Both the position numbers and the translations under genes were made by a program. Positions 1 to 7,555 of a stretch of 43,702 nt of DNA are shown piece after piece. The DNA lies in NCBI GenBank assembly GCA_023245145.1, contig JAHFKW010000003.1:5857-49558 (forward strand). Reading direction: 5' to 3'. Below the pieces are notes generated by a model. It saw only the letters and a program-made list of their open reading frames with translations. It had not been told where the DNA came from and did no database searches. The DNA comes from Candidatus Staskawiczbacteria bacterium (GTDB taxonomy: Bacteria > Patescibacteriota > Minisyncoccia > Minisyncoccales > Staskawiczbacteraceae). Numbering within the stretch: position 1 is the stretch's first letter; each line of letters begins with the position of its first letter.

Positions 1-130
1 AAAGAATATACTCAGAATATACAAAAAATAAGTGGTCACTATATCGCATTCTAGTTTTTAAAACTTAAAACCTTAAACGGTTAATTTTGAATGCAAACCG
101 ATTTTTTTAGTTTATAAATCGCCAAATTTC

Positions 131-156
131 AATACCCTTTAACCAATGGGTATTTT
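131..156 (+). promoter_or_regulatory. Hairpin immediately upstream of rpoB
   Basis: A 7-bp inverted repeat (AATACCC at 131-137, GGGTATT at 148-154) is followed by TTGTGTTT and then, only about 10 nt on, by the rpoB ATG. It could be the terminator of a gene upstream of the window or an attenuator/leader hairpin for rpoB. The T-run is short and interrupted, so terminator strength is doubtful. No Shine-Dalgarno is visible between the hairpin and the start codon. Confidence 0.45.
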
Positions 157-164
157 GTGTTTAT

Positions 165-3100
165 ATGGCAGAAAAAATTCAAAAAGTAAAAAATTTCTCA
201 AAATCCACACTGTCTTTTGTAACCCCTCATCTATTGCAAATGCAAAGAGAGACATGGGAAGATTTTGCAGATATAAGAATCAAAGAGTTGTTTTCTGAAA
301 TCTCTCCGATTTTAGATTATACCGGTAAAGAATTTGAACTTTGGTTTTTGGATTATAAACTAAGTAAGCCTAATTATAAGAGCGGGTTGGATGCGCGTAA
401 AAATAACGATTCGTTGGAAGTTTCGCTCCGATGCAAAATTCGTTTGGTTAACAAAAAAACTAAAGAGGTAAAAGAACAAGAAGTCTTTCTTTGCGATTTT
501 CCATTAATGACAGAGCGGGGAACATTTGTGGTTAACGGAGTTGAGCGCGTTGTGGTTAGTCAACTCATTCGCAGTCCGGGTGCATTTTTTACTTCACGCA
601 GTTTTAGAGGTAAAAATTACTTTGGGGCAAAAATTATTCCGAATCGAGGCGCTTGGTTGGAATTTGAAACAGAAGAAAGTGGATTCATTGGAGTAAAAAT
701 TAATCGAAAAAGAAAAGTGCCGGCTACGACACTGCTGTTGGCTTTGGGATTAGATACGGTAGAAAAAATTCAAAAAGAATTTAATGATATTGATACCGGA
801 GAAATAAAATATATTTATGAAACATTAAAGCGTGATACCTGCAAGGACCAAAAAGAAGCTTTGGTGGAAATTTATAGGAGATTACGACCGGGAGATTTGG
901 TGACTCCAGACACAGCGCAGGATTTGATTTTTAACATGTTTTTTAATTTTGACCGATATGATTTGTCAAAGGTGGGTCGTTGGAAAACTTGGCAGAGGTT
1001 ACCACAATTGGCTCCTAAAAAACAAGGTGCAACCAAAGATATTGAAAAAGAAGAGAGAATTTTAAAAATTGAGGATTTAGTACAAGTTGTCAAGGAAGTG
1101 ATTAGATTGAATAATACGCCCGGAGCTAAGGCTGACCAAGTGGATCACTTGGGAAATAGAAGGGTTAGGACATTGTCCGAGCTTTTGCAAAACAGATTGC
1201 GAGTTGGTTTGATGCGCATGGAAAGAATTATTAAGGACAAAATGTCCACCCTGGACCCGGCCACCATCACTTCTATTCAATTAATTAATCCACGTCCACT
1301 CATGGCGGTGGTTAAAGAATTCTTTACCTCTTCACAGTTTTCGCAGTTTATGGATAACGAAAATCCGCTGGCTGAATTGGAGCATAAAAGAAGGCTAACA
1401 ACAACGGGACCGGGTGGGCTGACAAGGGAACGAGCAGGTTTTGAAGTAAGAGACGTGCAACCTAGTCATTATGGGAGAATTTGTCCGATTGAAACACCCG
1501 AAGGTCCGAATGTGGGATTGGTGGGACATTTGGCGTCTTTTGCCAAAGTCAACCCATATGGATTTATTGAAGCCCCTTATTTTAAAGTAAAAAATGGTAA
1601 AATTACCGATGAAGTACATTATTTATCAGCTCAAGAAGAAGAGCGGTATGTGATTGTACCGGCCTCTGTACCTATTGATAAAAATGGTAAAATTTTACCC
1701 GAAATTCCACCAGATAAGGTTGAGGCTCGTGTTAAAGGCGAACCGGCTGAGATTGAAATTTCTAAAGTGGATTATTCCGATGTGTCCAGTAAGCAGTTTA
1801 TTTCCGCTGCGGCTTCTTTGATTCCTTTTTTGCAAAATGATGACGCTTCTCGAGCTTTGATGGGTTCGAACATGCAACGCCAAGCCGTGCCATTGGTAAG
1901 ACCAGAGGCTCCTTTGGTTGGAACGGGTGTGGAAAGAAATGTGGCGCGTGATTCGGGCCAGGTGGTTTTGGCGGAAGCTAATGGCGTGGTCAAGGAGGTG
2001 GACGCTTCTCGTATTTTAATGCAATACGATATGGGTGGTAAAAAAGTGGAACAAGAGTATGAACTGCAGACGTTTGTTAAGACTAATCAATATTCTTGTT
2101 TTCACCAAAAACCGATTGTAACTAAGGGGGAGCATGTAAAAAAGAATGATGTATTGGCTGATGGAGCGGCCATTGACCAGGGCAGACTAGCATTGGGCAG
2201 AAATATTTTAGTGTGTTTCTTGCCATTGCGAGGAGGAGGATTTGAGGATTCCATTACTATTTCAGAAAAATTGGTGAAAGAAATGGAGTTTACTTCTATT
2301 CATATTGAGGATTTTACCTCTGATGTGCGGGAAACCAAATTGGGAGATGAAGTTACCACTTCTGACATTCCGAATGTGGGAGAAGAAAAATTAAAAGATT
2401 TGGACGAAGAGGGAATTGTTCGTGTGGGTGCCAGTGTGGGACCGAACGACATTTTAGTCGGAAAAATTTCTCCTAAAGGAGAAGCGGAATTAACGCCGGA
2501 AGAAAGATTGCTTCGCGCTATTTTCGGAGAAAAAGCTAAGGATGTAAAGGATACTTCATTGAGAATGGAGCACGGCAAGCACGGAAAGGTGACGAATGTG
2601 AAAATTTTCTCACGAGATTTGGGACATAAGCTAGAACCAGGTGTCATCAAAAAAATCCAAGTGGAAATTTCGGAATTACGACACGTTAAAGTGGGGGATA
2701 AATTGGTTGGACGACACGGAAATAAGGGAGTGGTTTCTAGGATTTTACCGGAAGGAGAAATGCCATTTTTGGCCGACGGAACACCGATTGATTTGGTGCT
2801 TTCACCGCTTTCGGTTCCCTCACGTATGAACTTGGGACAAATTTTGGAAACACATTTGGGCTGGGCGGCACACAAATTAAATTATTTGGCGATTACACCG
2901 GCGCTACTGGGAGCCACCAAAGAAGATATTAAAAAAGAACTGAAAGAAGCGGGTTTACCTGAATCCGGACAAGAAATATTGTTTGACGGTAGGACAGGTT
3001 TGTCATTTCCAACACCAATCACCGTGGGATATATGTACATCATGAAATTGATTCACATGGTGGATGACAAAGTGCACGCCCGAAGCATTGGTCCATATTC

Positions 3101-3386
3101 ATTAATTACTCAACAACCATTGGGAGGGAAGGCGCAGTTTGGAGGTCAAAGATTTGGAGAAATGGAAGTCTGGGCATTGCAAGGATACGGTGCGGCTTAT
3201 ACTTTGCAGGAAATGTTGACCATTAAATCCGACGACGTGGTAGGAAGAGCCACAACTTACGAAGCCATTTTAAAAGGCGAGCCGATTAAAAACCCAAATA
3301 TTCCAGCTTCGTTTAACTTGCTGGTGGCCGAATTAAAGTCGCTTGGCATGGGAGTGGAGGTGAAAGAAAAAAAGGAATCAAAATAA
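165..3386 (+). CDS. rpoB: DNA-directed RNA polymerase subunit beta
   Basis: Beta subunit of the core RNA polymerase, which forms half of the active-site cleft. The rifampicin-pocket region is recognisable at about residues 388-448, including SSQFSQFMD and the downstream CPIETPEGPN. GDKLVGRHGNKG lies near residue 843, and the C-terminal FGGQRFGEMEVWAL at about 990-1005 contacts beta'. At 1073 residues it is shorter than proteobacterial RpoB (about 1340), as in lineages lacking the large lineage-specific inserts. The ATG at 165 has no Shine-Dalgarno. rpoC follows after 18 nt, so the two are surely one operon. No rplJ/rplL is visible upstream within the window. Identification is certain. Confidence 0.98.
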   Translation: MAEKIQKVKNFSKSTLSFVTPHLLQMQRETWEDFADIRIKELFSEISPILDYTGKEFELWFLDYKLSKPNYKSGLDARKNNDSLEVSLRCKIRLVNKKTKEVKEQEVFLCDFPLMTERGTFVVNGVERVVVSQLIRSPGAFFTSRSFRGKNYFGAKIIPNRGAWLEFETEESGFIGVKINRKRKVPATTLLLALGLDTVEKIQKEFNDIDTGEIKYIYETLKRDTCKDQKEALVEIYRRLRPGDLVTPDTAQDLIFNMFFNFDRYDLSKVGRWKTWQRLPQLAPKKQGATKDIEKEERILKIEDLVQVVKEVIRLNNTPGAKADQVDHLGNRRVRTLSELLQNRLRVGLMRMERIIKDKMSTLDPATITSIQLINPRPLMAVVKEFFTSSQFSQFMDNENPLAELEHKRRLTTTGPGGLTRERAGFEVRDVQPSHYGRICPIETPEGPNVGLVGHLASFAKVNPYGFIEAPYFKVKNGKITDEVHYLSAQEEERYVIVPASVPIDKNGKILPEIPPDKVEARVKGEPAEIEISKVDYSDVSSKQFISAAASLIPFLQNDDASRALMGSNMQRQAVPLVRPEAPLVGTGVERNVARDSGQVVLAEANGVVKEVDASRILMQYDMGGKKVEQEYELQTFVKTNQYSCFHQKPIVTKGEHVKKNDVLADGAAIDQGRLALGRNILVCFLPLRGGGFEDSITISEKLVKEMEFTSIHIEDFTSDVRETKLGDEVTTSDIPNVGEEKLKDLDEEGIVRVGASVGPNDILVGKISPKGEAELTPEERLLRAIFGEKAKDVKDTSLRMEHGKHGKVTNVKIFSRDLGHKLEPGVIKKIQVEISELRHVKVGDKLVGRHGNKGVVSRILPEGEMPFLADGTPIDLVLSPLSVPSRMNLGQILETHLGWAAHKLNYLAITPALLGATKEDIKKELKEAGLPESGQEILFDGRTGLSFPTPITVGYMYIMKLIHMVDDKVHARSIGPYSLITQQPLGGKAQFGGQRFGEMEVWALQGYGAAYTLQEMLTIKSDDVVGRATTYEAILKGEPIKNPNIPASFNLLVAELKSLGMGVEVKEKKESK

Positions 3387-3404
3387 ATTTAATTATTCAA
3401 ACCA

Positions 3405-6400
3405 ATGCGAGTACTTGACCTAGAATCCATTAGAATCAAATTGGCCTCTCCCGAGGAGATTTTGAGTTGGTCGCACGGCGAAATTATTCGGCCGGAAACG
3501 ATTAACTATAGGACTCAAAAACCGGAAAAAGATGGCCTGTTTGACGAACGAATTTTTGGTCCGGAAAAGGACTACGAATGTGCTTGCGGAAAGTATAAAC
3601 GAATCAGATATAAAGGCATTACCTGTGATCGTTGCCAAGTGGAGGTGACCAAAAGTCAGGTGCGAAGAGAGCGAATGGGACATATTAAATTGTCCACGCC
3701 GGTTTCGCACATCTGGTTTTTAAGAGGAGTGCCAAGCAGGATGGGGTTGGTGTTAAATAGATCCAGTCAACAGTTGGAAAAAGTAATTTATTTTTCTTCT
3801 TACATTATTACCAAAGTGGATAATGAAGCTCGTCAAAGACTGCTGGATCAAGTGGAGGAAGAATTTAAATCCAAGTCCAAACAAGAAACCACCGAAGTCA
3901 AGAAAAACGAATTAAAAGCCGCCAAAGAAAAAGTTAACGAAGAAATTTTAAGCATTAAAGAATTACAGATTTTGTCTGAAGTAGTTTACCATGATTTGTC
4001 ACTTAAATACGGCGAAATGTTTGAGGCGGGCACCGGAGCCGAAGTGGTTCGTGATTTATTTAAAAAAATTGATTTGCAAATTACGGTGGATGAATTGGTC
4101 CGCGAAAGCAACGAAGCTCCGCCTTTAACAAAAAAGAAGATTTTGCGTCGTTTGAAATTATTTCAGGGAATGCTGAAAGCCAAAATTCGTCCCGAGTGGA
4201 TGTTTATTGATGTGTTACCCGTTTTGCCACCGGATTTACGCCCTATGGTTCAGTTGGATGGAGGTAGGTATGCTTCCAGTGATTTAAATGATTTATACCG
4301 ACGGGTTATCAATCGAAACAATCGATTAAAATATTTGAAAGAGATTTCGGCGCCTTCAGTTATTGTGCGAAACGAAAAACGTATGTTGCAAGAAGCAGTG
4401 GATGCTTTAATTGATAATGAAATGAGAAAGGGTGTGACGACAACCGCGACCACAGGAGGTAAACGTCTTTTAAAATCTTTAGCGGCTATGCTGTCTAGAA
4501 AACAAGGCAGATTTAGGCAAAACTTGTTGGGTAAGCGCGTAGATTATTCCGGCCGATCAGTTATTACCGTGGGTCCCGAATTACATTTTTCACAGTGTGG
4601 TTTGCCCAAAAATATGGCATTGGAAATTTTCAAGCCGTTTGTTATCAGAAGAATCTTAGAAAAAGAGTTGGCGTACAATATTCGAGGAGCCGCCAGGTTA
4701 ATTGAGGAAAAAGTTTCAGAGGTGTGGGCGATCTTGGAAGAAATTGTAAAAGATAAAGTGGTATTACTTAACCGAGCTCCAACCTTACACCGACTTGGTA
4801 TTCAGGCTTTTCATCCGGTTTTGACGGAAGGAGAGACTATTCGTTTGCATCCTTTGGCCTGCGAGGCGTTTAACGCTGATTTTGATGGCGACCAAATGGC
4901 CGTTTATTTACCATTGTCTGATGAAGCCCAAAAAGAAGCCAAAGAGTTGATGCTTTCTTCTCTGAATTTGTTAAGACCGGCCACCGGATTGCCGGTTATT
5001 GGACCATTCCGCGACATTGCCTTGGGGTCATATTACTTAACCAAAATGAAAGAACCCTTTGACTCGGTTCAGGGCAAGCCCGCAGAACTGAAAGTATATT
5101 CAAGTATGTCGGAAGCTTTGATGGCTTTTGAATATGGATACTTGGCAAAAGATGCCAAAATTAAAGTGCCAAATCCGAAATCTGGGGCCGGTGAATTGCT
5201 AGAAACTTCGGTTGGCCGATTAATTTTTAACAACTCCCTGCCCTCTGACTATCCGTATATTTCAAAGTTAATTGACGCCAAAGCTTTAAAAGCTATTGTT
5301 AGGGATTTGATTGAAAAATATCCAGGTCAAGAATCCATGGATGCAATTGATCGGATAAAAACCATGGGTTTTGAGCATTGTACTTTATCCGGAGTTTCTT
5401 GGGGAATGGACGATTTGATTGTGCCGAAAGAAAAGAAACAAATGATTATTGACGCAGAGGCAGAAGTCGAAAAAATTGATTCTCATTTTGAAAAGGGACT
5501 TTTGAGTCACGAAGAAAAAACTTCTCAAAAAATTATGGTTTGGCAAGGGGTTAAAACTCGACTGGAAGCATTGTTAAAAACCTCTTTACCGCCAGATGGT
5601 CCGGTTATTTCCATTATTACCGCCGGCGCTAGGGCCACTTGGTCTCAGCCGGTGCAAATGGCGGGCATGAAGGGGTTGGTGAATAATCCCGCCGGAGATA
5701 TTATTGAGTTACCTGTAAAATCTTCATTTGCGGAAGGTTTTAATGTGTTGGAATATTTTATTTCCACTCACGGTGCCAGAAAAGGAACTGCCGATACGGC
5801 CTTAAGAACTTCTTCAGCTGGATACTTAACGCGTCGATTAGTGGATGTAGCTCATGATGTTATTACCATGGAGGAAGATTGTGGTGATAAAAAGGGCATA
5901 GAACCTTTAAGGAAAGAAGCCGATGATATTGAACAAGACTTTTCATTTAAGTTGGTGGGGAGAGTTTGTTTGGAAGATGTTGTCTCAATAGTTGATAAAA
6001 AAATCACCATTGTCAAAAAAGGTGAAGTTATAACCTGGCCTCAGGCAAAACAAATTACAGCTGAAGGCGTAGCCAAGGTGAGAATAAGATCGGCGTTAAC
6101 TTGTAAAAGTATTCGTGGTATGTGTCTAAGGTGTTATGGCTGGGATTTAAGTAGAAATACGATGGTGCGCATGGGTGAAGCCGTGGGTATTGTGGCCGCT
6201 CAAGCTATTGGAGAACCGGGAACCCAGCTTACTTTAAGAACTCATCACTTGGGGGGAGTAGTGGGCGCTGGTGATATTACGCAAGGTTTGCCTAGAATTG
6301 AAGAAATCTTTGAAGCTAGAGCACCAAAGGGTGAAGCAGTCATGTCTTTAAGTGATGGAAAAGTGATTAAGATTGATGAAGAAACGCGTATTGTGACTAT

Positions 6401-7022
6401 TCAACCTTCAGCGGATGCCTTAGACAAAAAAGGTAAAAAATCTGAAGCTGGCAAGAAGCCATTACCTATTGAGTATAAAATTCCAAATAGGATTGCTATG
6501 TTGGTGGTTGTCGGTCAGGAAGTGAAAGAAAATCAGCCTCTCTGTGCCGGGAATTTGGATTTAAAGAAGTTATATAAATCGGCCGGTCTTGAAGAAACTC
6601 AAAAATATATCCTCAAAGAAGTACAAAGAATTTACGCTTCTCAGGGCGTGGATATTCATGATAAGCACGTGGAGGTGATTATCCAAAAAATGTTTTCAAG
6701 GATTCGGGTGAAAGAAGAGGGGGATTCAACATGGGTACGTGGAGAAATTGTAGAGTGGTCTATTTTTCAGGAAGAGGTAGAGAGATTAAAAGACCTAAAG
6801 AAAACACCTCCAATGGGAGTGCAAATTTTGCTGGGAATTTCTGAAGTGGCGTTGGCGTCAGAATCGTTCTTGTCCGCCGCTTCTTTCCAACAAACTTCAC
6901 GCGTTTTAATTAAAGCTTCTTTGGAGGGTAAAGAAGATAAATTAAGAGGCTTGAAAGAAAACGTTATCATCGGAAAACTCATTCCGGTGGGGACGGGGTT
7001 TAGGGAGAAGGCTAAAAAATAG
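3405..7022 (+). CDS. rpoC: DNA-directed RNA polymerase subunit beta'
   Basis: Catalytic largest subunit of RNA polymerase. The N-terminal zinc ribbon has Cys59, Cys61, Cys74 and Cys77. The Mg-chelating loop NADFDGDQM lies near residue 489, and a second cysteine cluster (CKSIRGMCLRC) lies near 900. Length (1205 aa) fits compact beta' proteins. Residues 551-559 read PFDSVQGKP in a variable surface region after the catalytic domain; the underlying DNA resembles a short CCCT...AGGG dyad repeat and may be a small coding insertion. Translation begins at 3405 without a visible Shine-Dalgarno. A strong terminator follows at 7063-7086. Confidence 0.98.
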   Translation: MRVLDLESIRIKLASPEEILSWSHGEIIRPETINYRTQKPEKDGLFDERIFGPEKDYECACGKYKRIRYKGITCDRCQVEVTKSQVRRERMGHIKLSTPVSHIWFLRGVPSRMGLVLNRSSQQLEKVIYFSSYIITKVDNEARQRLLDQVEEEFKSKSKQETTEVKKNELKAAKEKVNEEILSIKELQILSEVVYHDLSLKYGEMFEAGTGAEVVRDLFKKIDLQITVDELVRESNEAPPLTKKKILRRLKLFQGMLKAKIRPEWMFIDVLPVLPPDLRPMVQLDGGRYASSDLNDLYRRVINRNNRLKYLKEISAPSVIVRNEKRMLQEAVDALIDNEMRKGVTTTATTGGKRLLKSLAAMLSRKQGRFRQNLLGKRVDYSGRSVITVGPELHFSQCGLPKNMALEIFKPFVIRRILEKELAYNIRGAARLIEEKVSEVWAILEEIVKDKVVLLNRAPTLHRLGIQAFHPVLTEGETIRLHPLACEAFNADFDGDQMAVYLPLSDEAQKEAKELMLSSLNLLRPATGLPVIGPFRDIALGSYYLTKMKEPFDSVQGKPAELKVYSSMSEALMAFEYGYLAKDAKIKVPNPKSGAGELLETSVGRLIFNNSLPSDYPYISKLIDAKALKAIVRDLIEKYPGQESMDAIDRIKTMGFEHCTLSGVSWGMDDLIVPKEKKQMIIDAEAEVEKIDSHFEKGLLSHEEKTSQKIMVWQGVKTRLEALLKTSLPPDGPVISIITAGARATWSQPVQMAGMKGLVNNPAGDIIELPVKSSFAEGFNVLEYFISTHGARKGTADTALRTSSAGYLTRRLVDVAHDVITMEEDCGDKKGIEPLRKEADDIEQDFSFKLVGRVCLEDVVSIVDKKITIVKKGEVITWPQAKQITAEGVAKVRIRSALTCKSIRGMCLRCYGWDLSRNTMVRMGEAVGIVAAQAIGEPGTQLTLRTHHLGGVVGAGDITQGLPRIEEIFEARAPKGEAVMSLSDGKVIKIDEETRIVTIQPSADALDKKGKKSEAGKKPLPIEYKIPNRIAMLVVVGQEVKENQPLCAGNLDLKKLYKSAGLEETQKYILKEVQRIYASQGVDIHDKHVEVIIQKMFSRIRVKEEGDSTWVRGEIVEWSIFQEEVERLKDLKKTPPMGVQILLGISEVALASESFLSAASFQQTSRVLIKASLEGKEDKLRGLKENVIIGKLIPVGTGFREKAKK

Positions 7023-7051
7023 AAGCTAGAAGCTAGAAGCTAGTATCTAGA
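7022..7051. repeat. CTAG-rich short tandem repeat, copy 1
   Basis: Just after the rpoC stop there is a run of AGAAGCT units with CTAG recurring every 7 bp (three in a row, then a slightly diverged TATCTAG). It lies in the rpoC 3' UTR, before the terminator. Related CTAG-rich stretches occur at 7518-7549 and 10885-10921. See findings. Confidence 0.7.
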
Positions 7052-7062
7052 AGTTATAATAC

Positions 7063-7086
7063 AAAAACCGGTTTACGCCGGTTTTT
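7063..7086 (+). terminator. rpoBC terminator
   Basis: Stem ACCGG (7067-7071) and CCGGT (7078-7082), extended by a flanking A-tract pairing with the T-tract, with loop TTTACG and a T-run through 7086. This is a classic factor-independent terminator 40 nt after rpoC. The A-tract on the left could let it work in both directions. Confidence 0.88.
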
Positions 7087-7089
7087 GTG

Positions 7090-7117
7090 TTGAAGTGTTT
7101 TTTAATTGTGATATAAA
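7090..7117 (+). promoter_or_regulatory. Promoter of the 7173 cassette
   Basis: TTGAAG at 7090-7095, a 16-nt spacer and TATAAA at 7112-7117. This sits directly after the rpoC terminator and drives the small gene at 7173. Confidence 0.55.
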
Positions 7118-7172
7118 AAAGGTAGCATTAGTGTTCTTTTGTGTTCTGAAACTTTTTTCAAGGAGACAACCT

Positions 7173-7433
7173 ATGCCAGAACCAAAGGAAATGGGAAACT
7201 TGCTTTCGTGCGCGAAGGCAGTGAAAGAACACCTGGTTTGGCTAAACTTTGTCCATGGGCCAAATCTTCCAGATCAACATGCAAAAGATCGTTTGCATAC
7301 TGTCTGCAGTGGTCACGAAAGGATTTCTGAAAAACTCAAGGAAATCGAGGCCTTCGCTACGAAAACCAACAATTACCAGCTTCTTGCCATGCTCCATGAA
7401 GAGTTTGGCTACGGGATTCTGGTTAATTGGTAA
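7173..7433 (+). CDS. Small hypothetical protein in a stand-alone cassette
   Basis: An 86-residue protein of no family I recognise. I chose the ATG at 7173 because a strong Shine-Dalgarno (AAGGAG, 7160-7165) lies 7 nt before it; the in-frame upstream extension has neither RBS nor plausible composition. The protein is soluble, His- and Leu-rich, with no transmembrane segment; it has helical-looking segments such as ERISEKLKEIEAFATK. The gene has its own promoter (7090-7117) and terminator (7442-7466) and lies alone between rpoC and ftsK, bracketed by CTAG-rich repeats in opposite orientation. The strong Shine-Dalgarno sets it apart from its SD-less neighbours and suggests it arrived by transfer. 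Function unknown. Confidence 0.75.
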   Translation: MPEPKEMGNLLSCAKAVKEHLVWLNFVHGPNLPDQHAKDRLHTVCSGHERISEKLKEIEAFATKTNNYQLLAMLHEEFGYGILVNW

Positions 7434-7441
7434 GGTCCATG

Positions 7442-7466
7442 GGAGCAACGGATGCTCCTTTTTTAT
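7442..7466 (+). terminator. Terminator of the 7173 cassette
   Basis: GGAGCA (7442-7447), loop ACGGA, TGCTCC (7453-7458), then six T and ATT. A factor-independent terminator 8 nt after the small gene's stop codon. Confidence 0.88.
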
Positions 7467-7479
7467 TGCGTTTTTCCCC

Positions 7480-7509
7480 TTGCACAGGCAAATTAAAAGG
7501 TGATACAAT
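7480..7509 (+). promoter_or_regulatory. Probable ftsK promoter
   Basis: TTGCAC at 7480-7485, an 18-nt spacer and TACAAT at 7504-7509. The transcript would start near 7516 and carry the CTAG-rich repeat (7518-7549) in its leader before the ftsK ATG at 7556. Confidence 0.5.
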
Positions 7510-7517
7510 AAACTAAT

Positions 7518-7549
7518 ATTCTAGCTTCTAGGTACTAGATTCTAGCTAC
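7518..7549. repeat. CTAG-rich short tandem repeat, copy 2
   Basis: Repeated TTCTAGCT/TTCTAGGT/ATTCTAGC units directly upstream of ftsK. Read on the opposite strand it resembles the AGAAGCTAG units at 7022-7051, so the two copies bracket the small cassette as an imperfect inverted pair. Confidence 0.65.
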
Positions 7550-7555
7550 TGTGCT

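Noticed and set aside
2300-2875. 191-codon open frame antisense to rpoB
   Set aside because: Shadow of a highly conserved rpoB region, with no promoter or RBS.
7090-7466. Integron gene cassette with attC site
   Set aside because: No GTTRRRY-type core site or integron integrase is visible. The terminator hairpin explains the downstream dyad. I use 'cassette' only descriptively.
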